From positions 207,226 through 271,225 of the forward strand of contig NZ_NFKA01000001.1 of the NCBI RefSeq assembly GCF_002160145.1: DNA of 64,000 nt. The letters are read 5' to 3'. Both the position numbers and the translations under genes were made by a program. This DNA comes from Gemmiger sp. An194 (GTDB lineage Bacteria; Bacillota; Clostridia; Oscillospirales; Ruminococcaceae). The notes below the pieces were generated by a model. It ran no database searches, was not told the origin of the DNA, and worked only from the letters and a program-made list of their open reading frames with translations. This document shows positions 16,836 to 26,015 of the stretch, piece after piece (the first letter of the stretch is position 1; every line of letters starts with the position of its first letter).

Positions 16836-18305
16836 ATGAACAGCATCACCAAACGATGGCTGCGCAGCAGCCTTCTGATCACCTTTTTGCTGGTGGCGGG
16901 TGCGGTGAGCATCTATATCTATACCCTGATCTCCGGCAGCTACAACGGGGTGCAGCAGGCTATGCTCAGCCGAATTTCCAGCATGGGCGGTCAGCTGAAG
17001 ATCACCACCGGCCAGAGCGCGGAGCAGACCTCCCAGAATCGGAGCAGCCTGCTGCGCCGGATGGTGGAGCAGTTCGACGAGAAGGACAAGTTCGAGTTCA
17101 TGCTGCTGGACAGCGAGGGTCAGGTGATTGCCACCTCCTCGGGCGGAACGCTGCGCTACGAAAAGGCCCCCGAGGATTTTCTCATGGCCATGGAATCCTC
17201 CAACAGCGGCGGCCGAAGCGTGTACACCAGCGTGACCGGCGAGCGGGTGATGGCCCTTACCGTAATGGTGCCCTACCCGGCGGAGGATGTGGCGGCCCTG
17301 CGTATGGTCACCAGCCTGACCATGGTGGACCAGATGATGGTGGAGCGGATACTGCTGGCTTTGGGCCTCGGTGCGGTGATTCTGCTGTTCAGCGTCTGGA
17401 GCGGCGTGTTTTTCATCCGTTCCATCGTGCGTCCGCTGGACGAGGTGGAGCAGACAGCGAATGCCATCGCCCGGGGCGATCTGAGCGCCCGCCTGCCCGA
17501 GGGCAGCGACGGCGACGAGATCGGGCGGCTGTGCAACACCATCAACCAGATGGCGGGGGAGCTTTCCAAGACCGAGCGGCTGCAGAACGAGTTTATCTCG
17601 TCGGTGAGCCACGAGCTGCGCACTCCGCTCACCAGCATCCGGGGCTGGGTGGAGACCATCGCCCATATCCGGGACCCGGAGGACGAAAACTACCGCAAGG
17701 GCCTGTCCATCATCGGGCGGGAGACCGACCGGCTGTATGATATGGTGGAGGAGCTGCTCAGCTTTTCCCGGCTGCAGAGCGGCGTGAAGCTGGAATGCCG
17801 GCCGCTGGATCTGGTGGCCGAACTCACCGATGCGGCCCTGTTCATGGAGGCGCGCATCCGCGCCGAGGGGCTGCGGCTGGTGTATGAGGAGCCGGAGCTG
17901 CCTTTGCCCATCTGGGCGGATGGGAGCCGACTGCGCCAGGTGTTCATCAATGTGATGGACAACGCGGTGAAGTATTCCTCGCCCGGCGGAGCCATCACCC
18001 TGGATCTTTTGCAGGACGGCGAGAATGTATACGTGCTGATCAAGGACGAGGGCCGGGGCATTGCGCCGGACGATCTGGAAAATGTGAAGCTGAAATTCTT
18101 CAAGGGCAAGGGCGCGGTGCGCGGCAGCGGCATCGGTCTTGCGGTGGTGGATGAGATCATGACCGCGCTGGACGGCTCGGCGGATATTGCCTCCGAGCTG
18201 GGCAAGGGCACCACTGTGACCCTGCGCCTGCCCATCTATCGGGGCAGCGGGGAAGCGCCCGCCTGGGCGGTGAACGACCCGGCGGAGAGCCCGGAAAAGG
18301 AGTAA
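16836..18305 (+). CDS. Sensor histidine kinase, PhoR/WalK-like
   Basis: A 489-residue kinase paired with the upstream regulator. First membrane helix about residues 11-31, extracytoplasmic sensor about 32-165, second helix about 170-192, HAMP (IVRPLDEVEQTANAIARGD), HisKA with H259 in SVSHELRTPLTSIRGW, then ATPase boxes N (VMDNAVKYS), G1 (DEGRGIA) and G2 (GSGIGLAV). The sensing loop is not recognisably PAS. The next gene starts four bases after the stop, so transcription probably continues. Confidence 0.94.
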   Translation: MNSITKRWLRSSLLITFLLVAGAVSIYIYTLISGSYNGVQQAMLSRISSMGGQLKITTGQSAEQTSQNRSSLLRRMVEQFDEKDKFEFMLLDSEGQVIATSSGGTLRYEKAPEDFLMAMESSNSGGRSVYTSVTGERVMALTVMVPYPAEDVAALRMVTSLTMVDQMMVERILLALGLGAVILLFSVWSGVFFIRSIVRPLDEVEQTANAIARGDLSARLPEGSDGDEIGRLCNTINQMAGELSKTERLQNEFISSVSHELRTPLTSIRGWVETIAHIRDPEDENYRKGLSIIGRETDRLYDMVEELLSFSRLQSGVKLECRPLDLVAELTDAALFMEARIRAEGLRLVYEEPELPLPIWADGSRLRQVFINVMDNAVKYSSPGGAITLDLLQDGENVYVLIKDEGRGIAPDDLENVKLKFFKGKGAVRGSGIGLAVVDEIMTALDGSADIASELGKGTTVTLRLPIYRGSGEAPAWAVNDPAESPEKE

Positions 18306-18309
18306 CCCT

Positions 18310-20163
18310 GTGACGATTTTGATTTTGCTCGTTCTGGCGGCGGCGCTGGCCCTGGCGCTGGAGCGGCCGATGGAACGCACGGTCCCGGCTGTTCTGGCCG
18401 GGGCCGCTCTTGTGACCTACTGCGCCACGCTGGCCGGGCAGAAAAGCACGGCGCTGCCGGTGATGGCAGTGTGCGCCGGTGTGGCTTTCCTTGCGGCGGT
18501 GGTTCGCTGCCGCAAAGCGGGCGCGGGCCGATGCACGGCGGTGCTTGTGCGGCCGGCCGTTTTGGCGTTGGTGCTGGCACTGGCTGCTGGCTGGCTGCTG
18601 ATGCGGCAGATCCGTTTCGTGATGCTGGACGACCTGCTCCACTGGGCGCTTTTCAGCAAGCAGATGTGCGGGCTGGAGGCCTTTCCCGACGGAGCGCAGC
18701 TGGCCAGCGCCTATGCGGACTATCCGCCCGGCGCCCAGATGCTGCTGGTGTTTTTGCAGATCGGGCAGCCCTTTTCCCATCCGCTGCTGTTCTGGGGCCA
18801 GCTGCTGTGGTACACCGGCCTGACGCTGCCCCTTCTGGAGAAAACAGGCGAGGGCGGTAGACTGCAACGAATCGCTGCCGCAGTGGGCGGCGCGGTGTTC
18901 CTGCTGCTGTTCCCGGCGGTGTTCAATCACTATTACAACGAGAGCCTTGTGGTGGAGCCTTTGATGGGCCTGATGCTGGGCTGCATGGCTTACACTGCCT
19001 GGCGCAGCCGCACCGGGCCGGATCTTCTGGACGGGCTGACCGTGAGCCTGCTGGCCTGCCTGCTGGTGCTGACCAAGAGCACCGGCATTCTGTATGCGGC
19101 GGCGGGGCTGCTGGCCGCGGCGATTTTGTGGCGGCGGGCGCTGTTTTGCAGCAAAGGCCGGGCCTGCAGACTTGCCTTTGCGGGTGTTGCCGTGGCGGCT
19201 GCCGCGGGTCTGTGGCAAAGCTGGCGCTGGCTGTGCGTGGAAAAGGGGTATGTTTCCTATTTCACCGAGGATGCGCCCCAGGCCTATACGCTGGAGAATC
19301 TGACCGCCTTTTTGAAGGGCGAGGGTCTGGCGGGGCAGGTGATCCCCTCCTTTTTGCGGGCGCTGGCGGTTCAGCCGCTGGCCAAGCGATGGGGGCTTTC
19401 CGCCCTGGCGATGCTGGCAGTGGTGTGGGCGCTGGCCTGCCTGCTGCCCCGGCTGCGCTGGACCGGACTGCGCCCGGTGCTGACAGTTTTTACATTGATT
19501 TTTGTTGTGTATGCGGCATCGGTGTGCTATTCTTATGTGTACCTGTTCCAGGAGGGCGAGGCGCTGACCCTTTCCGCCTTCAGCCGCTACATCGGCCCGC
19601 TGCCCACCGGAGCCCTTTATCTGGTGCTGGGGGCGGCGCTATGGCAGTATTGGGGAAGGAGAAAGCCTCTGGCCTGGTGCTGCACGGGCGCGGCCTTCCT
19701 TGCCTGCGTGAACTGGTATGCCCCGGCCCGCTGGCTGCCCGGCGCTTACCAGACGGTGTTTGAACAGTTCATGGGCGATCAGGCATCCGGAGTGGACGGC
19801 ATCCTGCAGGAGGCCGAGGCGCTGCACGGCTGCCTGGAACCCACGGACCGGGTGCTGGCGATCACCCAGACCTCCTCCATGGACCGGCTGGGCCAGCTGC
19901 TGCGCTATGCGCTGTTGCCCAATCAGGTGGAATACTGGTCCCCCACCGAGTGCGGCGATTCCCACGGGCTTTCGCTGCGGTGGAACGAGTATCTGGTGGA
20001 ACAGGGGTTTGAATATGTATACTGCGCGGCGGATGGCCAGCCCACCGCGGACCAGGAGCTGCTGACCGACCAGACCGGTGCGCCGGTGCGGTCAGGCTGG
20101 CTTTACCGGGTGAACACAGAGGACGGCTCCGCAAAGCTGGAGCCGGTGTGTCAGCCCGGCTGA
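18310..20163 (+). CDS. Large polytopic membrane protein, possibly GT-C-type glycosyltransferase
   Basis: A 617-residue protein with roughly eleven hydrophobic segments and an extracytoplasmic-type C-terminal domain from about residue 490. After the early helices there is a DD motif (VMLDDLLHW, about residues 109-117) on what would be the first outer loop, the place where GT-C lipid-linked sugar transferases keep their catalytic acid. This is suggestive, not proof. GTG start with AAAGGAG five to nine bases upstream, four bases after the kinase gene. Nothing else nearby is a cell-surface polysaccharide gene. Confidence 0.7.
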   Translation: MTILILLVLAAALALALERPMERTVPAVLAGAALVTYCATLAGQKSTALPVMAVCAGVAFLAAVVRCRKAGAGRCTAVLVRPAVLALVLALAAGWLLMRQIRFVMLDDLLHWALFSKQMCGLEAFPDGAQLASAYADYPPGAQMLLVFLQIGQPFSHPLLFWGQLLWYTGLTLPLLEKTGEGGRLQRIAAAVGGAVFLLLFPAVFNHYYNESLVVEPLMGLMLGCMAYTAWRSRTGPDLLDGLTVSLLACLLVLTKSTGILYAAAGLLAAAILWRRALFCSKGRACRLAFAGVAVAAAAGLWQSWRWLCVEKGYVSYFTEDAPQAYTLENLTAFLKGEGLAGQVIPSFLRALAVQPLAKRWGLSALAMLAVVWALACLLPRLRWTGLRPVLTVFTLIFVVYAASVCYSYVYLFQEGEALTLSAFSRYIGPLPTGALYLVLGAALWQYWGRRKPLAWCCTGAAFLACVNWYAPARWLPGAYQTVFEQFMGDQASGVDGILQEAEALHGCLEPTDRVLAITQTSSMDRLGQLLRYALLPNQVEYWSPTECGDSHGLSLRWNEYLVEQGFEYVYCAADGQPTADQELLTDQTGAPVRSGWLYRVNTEDGSAKLEPVCQPG

Positions 20164-20174
20164 AAGGAGAAAGA

Positions 20175-21107
20175 ATGGAAAAACCAAAGGAACGTTTTAA
20201 GACCAGCGTGGGCGGTCAGGCCCTGATGGAGGGCATCATGATGCGCGGCCCCAAAAAAATCTGCGTGGCCGTGCGCAAGCCGGACGGCGAGATCGACCTG
20301 ACCATGGAGGACGTGAAGCATCACAGTTGGCAGAAGATCCCCTTTGTACGGGGCGCCTGCGCCATGATTGAAAATCTGGTGCTGGGCTATCGGTACCTGA
20401 TGCACTCCGCCGAGGTGAGCATGACCGAGGAGGAGCAGGAGCAGCCCAGCAAGCTGGATCTGTGGCTGGAGGAGCACACCGGGCCCAAATTCCAGAGCTT
20501 TCTGATGGGGCTGGCCGCGGTGATCGGCGGCATGATGGCCATTGTGCTCTTTATGGTATTGCCCACCGCCATTGTAGGCGGTATCAACCACTTTGTACCC
20601 CTGGGTTGGGGCAAGGTTCTGCTGGAGGGCGTACTCAAGATTGCCATGTTCGTGATCTATCTGTTCCTGTGCACCCGCATGAAGGAGATCCACCGGGTAT
20701 TTGAGTACCACGGTGCGGAGCACAAGACCATCGCCTGCTATGAGGCGGGCGAGGAGCTGACGGTGGAGAACATCCGCCGCCACTGCCGGTTCCATCCTCG
20801 CTGCGGCACCAGCTTTATGATCCTGGTGCTGATCGTGAGCATCCTTCTGTTCAGCGTGCTGCCCTGGAACAGCACCGGCCTGCGGGTGGTGCTCAAGCTG
20901 CTTTTGCTGCCGGTGGTCATGGGCATCAGCTATGAGCTGATCAAGCTGGCGGGCCGATACGATAATCTGGCCACCCGCATCATCAGTGCACCGGGCCTCT
21001 GGCTGCAGCATCTGACCACCTTCGAGCCGGATGATTCCATGATCGAGGTGGCCATCGCCGCGGTGAAGCCGGTGCTGCCCGGCCGCCCGGAGGAGGGGCT
21101 GTGGTAA
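20175..21107 (+). CDS. DUF1385 membrane protein (YqhQ-like)
   Basis: A 310-residue protein with the DUF1385 hallmarks: SVGGQALMEGIMMRGP at the N-terminus, EYHGAEHKTIACYE in the middle and HPRCGTSFM further on, plus four to five membrane helices. Function is unknown for the family. ATG at 20175 has AAAGGAGAAAG directly upstream. It overlaps prmC by seven bases; this DUF1385-prmC pairing recurs in Firmicutes next to prfA and rpmE, so the pairing supports both calls. Confidence 0.93.
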   Translation: MEKPKERFKTSVGGQALMEGIMMRGPKKICVAVRKPDGEIDLTMEDVKHHSWQKIPFVRGACAMIENLVLGYRYLMHSAEVSMTEEEQEQPSKLDLWLEEHTGPKFQSFLMGLAAVIGGMMAIVLFMVLPTAIVGGINHFVPLGWGKVLLEGVLKIAMFVIYLFLCTRMKEIHRVFEYHGAEHKTIACYEAGEELTVENIRRHCRFHPRCGTSFMILVLIVSILLFSVLPWNSTGLRVVLKLLLLPVVMGISYELIKLAGRYDNLATRIISAPGLWLQHLTTFEPDDSMIEVAIAAVKPVLPGRPEEGLW

Positions 21108-21964
21108 GCGGTGCGCCCCGGGCCGCCCATGTCTGGGCGCGGGCCCGGCTGGAGGCGGCCGGTGTGGAGGATGCGGCTTTTGATGCGGCCTGCTTGATGG
21201 AGCTGGTGGCGGGCAAAAACTGGCGCTGGGCGGACGGTGAGCTGACCGAAGCGCAGAAGGAACGCCTGGAGCAGCTGACCGAAAAGCGGGCGCAGCGGTA
21301 TCCGCTGCAGTATCTGGCGGGGCGCTGGCCCTTCCTGGATTTTGAGCTGGAGGTGGGCCCCGGGGTGCTGATCCCTCGGGCGGACACCGAGCTGCTGTGC
21401 GAGACCGGCGCGGAGCTGCTGGCGGGCAAGACCGGCCCGCAGGTGCTGGATCTGTGCGCCGGAAGCGGCTGTGTGGGCCTGGGCGTCAAGCGGCTGGTTC
21501 CCGCCGCCCGGGTCACCTGCCTGGAAAAAAGCCCCGAGGCCTTTGCTTACCTGACCTGGAATGCTGCCGGAGCACTGCCCGGCTTCGATTCGGAGCGGCC
21601 CGCGGTGCAGCCGGTGGCAGGGGATGTATTCACCTACCAGAACGAACTGGAGCCGGAGAGCCTGGACCTCGTCCTCTCCAACCCGCCCTACGTGACCGGC
21701 GACGAGATGAAGACCCTGGAGCCGGAGCTGCGCTTTGAGCCGGAAATGGCCCTGGAGGCGGAGCACGAGGGGCTGGCCTTTTACGAGCACATTGCCCCCG
21801 GTTACTTTGCTGCGCTGCGGCGCGGCGGCTGGCTGGCGGTGGAGATCGGCTGGGCCCAGGGGGCGGCGGTGCGCGGCATTTTTGAGGCCGCGGGCTACCG
21901 GAATGTGGCCGTCCGGCAGGATCTGGCGGGCAAGGACCGGGTGGTTCTGGGCCAAAAGCCCTGA
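21101..21964 (+). CDS. prmC: Release factor glutamine N5-methyltransferase
   Basis: Methylates the GGQ glutamine of RF1/RF2 using SAM, raising termination efficiency. The 287-residue protein has an N-terminal helical domain (about 1-75), then the IPRADTELL block, SAM-binding motif VLDLCAGSGCVGL (about 116-128), and the catalytic NPPY (SNPPYVTG, about 188-195). GTG start overlaps the DUF1385 stop; the ribosome site GGAGGAGGGG lies inside the upstream frame. The last residues precede an inverted repeat that also carries the recA promoter. Confidence 0.95.
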   Translation: MVSGAPRAAHVWARARLEAAGVEDAAFDAACLMELVAGKNWRWADGELTEAQKERLEQLTEKRAQRYPLQYLAGRWPFLDFELEVGPGVLIPRADTELLCETGAELLAGKTGPQVLDLCAGSGCVGLGVKRLVPAARVTCLEKSPEAFAYLTWNAAGALPGFDSERPAVQPVAGDVFTYQNELEPESLDLVLSNPPYVTGDEMKTLEPELRFEPEMALEAEHEGLAFYEHIAPGYFAALRRGGWLAVEIGWAQGAAVRGIFEAAGYRNVAVRQDLAGKDRVVLGQKP

Positions 21965-22003
21965 AAAAAGGGAGAAAAGGTCCGATAAAACGGTCGATCA
22001 ACA

Positions 22004-22051
22004 AGAAACTTACAACTTGCAGTTGTAAGTTTCTTTTCTTTTGTGTATAAT
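22004..22051 (+). promoter_or_regulatory. recA promoter overlapping a perfect 14-bp inverted repeat
   Basis: AGAAACTTACAACT (22004-22017) and AGTTGTAAGTTTCT (22021-22034) form a perfect dyad with a three-base loop. The -35 TTGTAA (22023-22028) lies in the right arm, followed after 17 bases by TATAAT (22046-22051). The dyad followed by TTTCTTTT could terminate prmC, act as a repressor operator for recA, or both. It does not match the usual Firmicute LexA box (GAAC-N4-GTTC). Confidence 0.65.
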
Positions 22052-22145
22052 AAGAGCATGCGAAACAAAAGCCGCCCGGTCCGTTGGGCCTGTGGTGGAA
22101 AGTGATGAAAACGAATCCGATTTGAATAAAGGAGCAAGAAGCATT

Positions 22146-23312
22146 ATGGCAGACAAGAAACCTCTTCCTTCCCCCAGCAAAAAGGCGGCGGGAGACAAAA
22201 AGGCTGCGCTGGAAACCGCGCTGGCTCAGATCGAAAAACAGTTCGGCAAGGGCGCTGTGATGAAGCTGGGCAGCAACGTGTCCATGCAGGTGGATGCCAT
22301 TTCCACCGGCAGCCTGTCGCTGGACCTGGCGCTGGGTGTGGGCGGTATGCCCCGCGGCCGTGTAGTGGAGATCTACGGACCGGAATCCAGCGGTAAGACC
22401 ACCCTGGCACTGCATGTGCTGGCCGAGGCCCAGAAGGCCGGCGGCGAGGTGGCCTTCATCGACGTGGAGCACGCGCTGGACCCGGTGTATGCCCGCGCCC
22501 TGGGTGTGGACATCGACAGCCTGCTGGTGAGCCAGCCGGACACCGGCGAACAGGCGCTGGAGATCTGCGAGGCGCTGGTGCGCTCCGGCGCCATCGATGC
22601 CATCGTTATCGACTCGGTGGCCGCCATGGTGCCCCGCGCTGAGATCGAGGGTGAGATGGGCGACTCCCACGTGGGCCTGCAGGCCCGCCTGATGAGCCAG
22701 GCCCTGCGCAAGCTGACCGGTGTTATCGGCAAGACCAACACCGTGGCCATCTTCATTAACCAGCTGCGTGAAAAGGTGGGTGTGTCCTACGGCAACCCCG
22801 AGGTGACCGCCGGCGGCCGCGCGCTGAAATACTATTCCTCCGTGCGCATCGATGTGCGCCGCATTGAGGGCCTGAAGGATTCCACCGGCGCCTTCATCGG
22901 CAACCGCACCCGTGCCAAGGTGGTCAAGAACAAGGTGGCGCCTCCCTTTAAGGAGGCCGAGTTCGACATCATGTTCGGCGAGGGCATCAGCAAGACCGGC
23001 GAGATCCTGGATCTGGCGGTGACCCTGGGCATCGTGCAGAAGAGCGGCGCGTGGTTCAGCTATGGCGAGACCCGCCTGGGCCAGGGCCGCGACAACGTGA
23101 AGATCTATTTCAAGGAGCATCCCGAGCTGATGGCCGAGATCGAAGAGCTGGTGCGCCAGAACGCCGATAAGCTGGTGAAGGGCGGCAAGAAGGCAAAGGG
23201 CTCGGTGACCCCGGTGGTGGCTGCGCCTGCCCCCGCCGCAGCAGAGGCTCCCGCCAAGGAGCAGGCTGTATCGGTAAGCGAGGCCGACCTGGACATCATG
23301 GTCGAGGACTGA
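22146..23312 (+). CDS. recA: Recombinase RecA
   Basis: ATP-dependent DNA strand exchange protein and co-protease in the SOS response. The 388 residues show Walker [13 protein letters not shown], Walker B ([12 protein letters not shown]), loop L1 around [15 protein letters not shown], loop L2 ([27 protein letters not shown]) and an acidic C-terminus after an unusually Ala/Pro-rich linker. ATG at 22146 has AAAGGAG at a good distance and leads into the conserved N-terminal helix. Followed within five bases by recX. Confidence 0.98.
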   Translation: MADKKPLPSPSKKAAGDKKAALETALAQIEKQFGKGAVMKLGSNVSMQVDAISTGSLSLDLALGVGGMPRGRVVEIYGPESSGKTTLALHVLAEAQKAGGEVAFIDVEHALDPVYARALGVDIDSLLVSQPDTGEQALEICEALVRSGAIDAIVIDSVAAMVPRAEIEGEMGDSHVGLQARLMSQALRKLTGVIGKTNTVAIFINQLREKVGVSYGNPEVTAGGRALKYYSSVRIDVRRIEGLKDSTGAFIGNRTRAKVVKNKVAPPFKEAEFDIMFGEGISKTGEILDLAVTLGIVQKSGAWFSYGETRLGQGRDNVKIYFKEHPELMAEIEELVRQNADKLVKGGKKAKGSVTPVVAAPAPAAAEAPAKEQAVSVSEADLDIMVED

Positions 23313-23316
23313 GCCG

Positions 23317-23829
23317 GTGCTGTTTGAAGAGGAGGACAAGGCCTACCGCCGCGCGCTGGATAAGGCCATGGAATACCTCTCGCTGCGGGATCATTCCAGC
23401 GGCGAGCTGTACGATAAAGTGCGCAAAAAGCTGGAGGACGACCGGGCGGCCGCGGCAGCCGTGGCCCGCTGCGTGGAGCTGGGGCTGCTCAACGACGAGG
23501 CCTTTGCCCGCCACCGGGCAAAATACCTGCTGGCTCGGCACAAAAGCCCGGCCCAGATCCGGGCCCATCTGGCGGAAAAGGGCGTGGACCGGCAGATTGC
23601 CGCTCAGGTGCTGGAGGAGCTTTTTGAAGAGGAAAGCCCCGCCGACGCGGTTTACCAGCTGCTGTGCCGCAGCTACGGCCGCAAGCTGGCCGCGGGCAAA
23701 CGCCAGAACGTGATCGCCGCCATGGCACGCCGTGGCTTTTCTCTGGGAGACATCAAGGAGGCGCTGGCCCGCTGGGAGGAGGAAAACCCGCCCGAAGAGG
23801 ACCAGCCGGACTGGGAACCGGAGTTCTGA
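23317..23829 (+). CDS. recX: RecA regulator RecX
   Basis: A 170-residue protein made of three-helix repeats; LRDHSSGELYDKVRKK and LGLLNDEAFARHR are typical of the family. RecX inhibits RecA filament extension and is normally co-transcribed with recA, as here, where the GTG start follows recA by four bases. The last two repeats are less conserved, as usual. The C-terminal tail is rich in E, P and W. Confidence 0.92.
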   Translation: MLFEEEDKAYRRALDKAMEYLSLRDHSSGELYDKVRKKLEDDRAAAAAVARCVELGLLNDEAFARHRAKYLLARHKSPAQIRAHLAEKGVDRQIAAQVLEELFEEESPADAVYQLLCRSYGRKLAAGKRQNVIAAMARRGFSLGDIKEALARWEEENPPEEDQPDWEPEF

Positions 23830-23920
23830 ACGGCGAAAAGGGCGGGGGAAGGGCCGGATTTCCGCCAACTTCCACCCTGCAAAGCTGGACTTTACCTCTA
23901 GAAACATGATAGAATAAAAA

Positions 23921-23949
23921 GGCGAGGGAGGCTGCTCCCTCGCCTTTTC
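23921..23949 (+). terminator. Terminator after recA-recX
   Basis: Stem GGCGAGGGAG with CTCCCTCGCC around GCTG, then TTTT. Confidence 0.85.
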
Positions 23950-24022
23950 CTGTAATGACCGCCCGCCCGTGAATCGAGAGCGGCGCGGCGCAAACGAACC
24001 AGACAAAAAGGAGAATACTGCA

Positions 24023-25375
24023 TTGAATATCGCAATCATTTCGCTGGGCTGCCCCAAAAACCAGGTGGATGCCGACGTGATGTGCCACGGTCTCATCGCT
24101 GCCGGTCACACCACCACCGCCGACCTGAGCTTGGCGGATGTGATCATCGTGAACACCTGCGGCTTCATCGAGAGCGCCAAGACCGAGGCCATCGAGAATA
24201 TCCTGAACGCCTGCTCCTACAAGGAGCAGAACCCCAACCTGAAGGTGGTGGTCACCGGCTGCCTGGCCGAGCGCTACCAGCATGAGATCCGCACCGAGAT
24301 CCCTGAGGTGGACGCGGTGGTGGGCATCGGCTCCAACAAGGCCATTCCCCAGATCATCGACCGTCTGTGCGGCGGCGCGGAGGACCAGAACCGGGAATAC
24401 TACGGCCCCAAGACCGACCTGCCTCTGGGCGGCCGCCGGGTGATCTCCACCCCCCATCACTACGCCTATCTGAAAATTGCTGAGGGCTGCAACAACCGCT
24501 GCCACTACTGCGCCATCCCGCTGATCCGCGGTCCGCTGCGCAGCCGTCCCATGGAGGACTGCCTGGCCGAGGCCCGCTGGCTGGCCAACGAGGGCGTGAA
24601 GGAACTGGTGCTGGTTGCTCAGGACCCCACCGCCTACGGCGATGACTGGGGCAAGAACAGCATCTGCGAGCTGCTGGACGAGCTGAACAAGATCGAGGGC
24701 ATCCGCTGGATCCGCATCCTGTATGCCTACCCTGAGCGCATCACCGACGCCTTCATCGCGGCCATGGCCCGCAACGAGAAGGTGGTGCCCTATCTGGACC
24801 TGCCCATCCAGCATTGCAACAGCCGGGTGCTCAAGGCCATGAACCGCAAGGGCGATCGTCAGGTGGTGGAAAGCGCCATCCAGCGGCTGCGTCAGGCCAT
24901 TCCCGGCATCACCCTGCGCACCACTCTGATCGCGGGTTACCCCGGCGAGACCGAGGAGGAGTTCGAGGAGCTGTGTCAGTTCGTGAAGGACACCGCCTTT
25001 GAGCGGCTGGGCTGCTTTGCCTTCAGCCCCGAGGAGGACACTGTGGCTGCCTCCATGCCGGACCAGCTGCCGGAGGAGGAGAAGCAGCGCCGGGCCGATA
25101 TCATCATGCGCGCCCAGGCCAACATCAGCGCCGCCAAGCTGGAGGAGAAGGTGGGCAAGACCCTCACCGTGATCTGCGACGGCATCGACGAGGAGAGCGG
25201 CCTGTATCTGTGCCGCAGTGAGGCGGATGCCCCGGAGATCGACGGCAACGTGTGCGTTTCCAGCGAGGACCCGATGTATCCCGGCGAGTTCTATCAGGTG
25301 TACATCGAGGAAAGCGATATGTACGATCTGTACGGCTATGTAGTGGAGGATGAGAAGGATGAATCTGCCCAATAA
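24023..25375 (+). CDS. rimO: Ribosomal protein S12 methylthiotransferase
   Basis: Radical-SAM enzyme that adds a methylthio group to an aspartate of ribosomal protein S12. Domains: N-terminal UPF0004 with three cluster cysteines (SLGCPKN, NTCGF, TGCLAER), radical-SAM core with the CxxxCxxC in EGCNNRCHYCAIP, and a C-terminal TRAM. The 450-residue length is normal. The TTG at 24023 was preferred because AAAAAGGAG lies 9 bases before it and it gives MNIAIISLGC at once; an upstream GTG would add an unrelated arginine-rich tail. Overlaps pgsA. Confidence 0.93.
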   Translation: MNIAIISLGCPKNQVDADVMCHGLIAAGHTTTADLSLADVIIVNTCGFIESAKTEAIENILNACSYKEQNPNLKVVVTGCLAERYQHEIRTEIPEVDAVVGIGSNKAIPQIIDRLCGGAEDQNREYYGPKTDLPLGGRRVISTPHHYAYLKIAEGCNNRCHYCAIPLIRGPLRSRPMEDCLAEARWLANEGVKELVLVAQDPTAYGDDWGKNSICELLDELNKIEGIRWIRILYAYPERITDAFIAAMARNEKVVPYLDLPIQHCNSRVLKAMNRKGDRQVVESAIQRLRQAIPGITLRTTLIAGYPGETEEEFEELCQFVKDTAFERLGCFAFSPEEDTVAASMPDQLPEEEKQRRADIIMRAQANISAAKLEEKVGKTLTVICDGIDEESGLYLCRSEADAPEIDGNVCVSSEDPMYPGEFYQVYIEESDMYDLYGYVVEDEKDESAQ

Positions 25376-25934
25376 GCTTACCCTGGCCCGCATCGTGCTG
25401 GTGCCGGTGTTTATGGTACTGGCTCAGATGAGCCAGTACGGCACCTCCAGCTTTGACCCCGTCTGGTATCTGGCGGCGGGTGTGGTGTTCGCGGTGGCCA
25501 GCTTCACCGATTTTCTGGACGGCTACCTGGCCCGCAAGTGGAACCTGGTGACCGACTTCGGCAAATTTGCCGACCCCCTGGCCGACAAGCTGCTCACCAC
25601 TGTGGCCTTCCTGTACATGATGCGGGACGGCGTGTGCAGCATCTGGGTGGTGGCCATCATCCTGGCCCGGGAGTTTGCCGTGGCCGGTGTGCGCATGGTG
25701 GCGGCTTCCTCCAATCATGTGATCGCGGCCAACATGTGGGGCAAGGTGAAAACCGTGCTGCAGATGCTCACGATCCTGTTCTACTATTTTGCGGCGGCCT
25801 TCTCCAGCGGCGGCGATATCATGGCGGTAGGCCTGATCTCCATGGTGCTGTGCTGGGCGGTGGCGCTGGTGACCCTGCTTTCGGGTGGCATCTACCTGTG
25901 GCAGAACCGGGAATGCTTTATGAACGCCAAGTAA
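25359..25934 (+). CDS. pgsA: CDP-diacylglycerol-glycerol-3-phosphate 3-phosphatidyltransferase
   Basis: Makes phosphatidylglycerol phosphate from CDP-DAG and glycerol 3-phosphate in the cytoplasmic membrane. The 191 residues carry four to five hydrophobic helices and the CDP-alcohol phosphotransferase signature DG-x2-AR-x8-G-x3-D-x3-D (in DFLDGYLARKW...GKFADPLADK). The ATG at 25359 (MNLPNKLTLARI) was chosen because GGAGG at 25344 is 10 bases upstream; the ATG at 25350 is too close. It overlaps the rimO end by 17 bases, so translation is probably coupled. Confidence 0.95.
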   Translation: MNLPNKLTLARIVLVPVFMVLAQMSQYGTSSFDPVWYLAAGVVFAVASFTDFLDGYLARKWNLVTDFGKFADPLADKLLTTVAFLYMMRDGVCSIWVVAIILAREFAVAGVRMVAASSNHVIAANMWGKVKTVLQMLTILFYYFAAAFSSGGDIMAVGLISMVLCWAVALVTLLSGGIYLWQNRECFMNAK

Positions 25935-25958
25935 TTCCGCTGTTTTTATTGTAAAAAG

Positions 25959-26001
25959 AAAAAAGGACCCGCCTTCCTGCTGGAAGGCGGGTCCTTTTTT
26001 G
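25959..26001. terminator. Bidirectional terminator between pgsA and the RpiR regulator
   Basis: AAAAAAGGACCCGCCTTCC pairs with its complement across a short loop, with A run on one side and T run on the other, serving both converging genes. Confidence 0.93.
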
Positions 26002-26015
26002 TGGCAAAAACAGGA

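Noticed and set aside
23907..23915. TGATAGAAT as a rimO promoter.
   Set aside because: It lies before the recX terminator, so a transcript from it would end at once; at most a tiny RNA.
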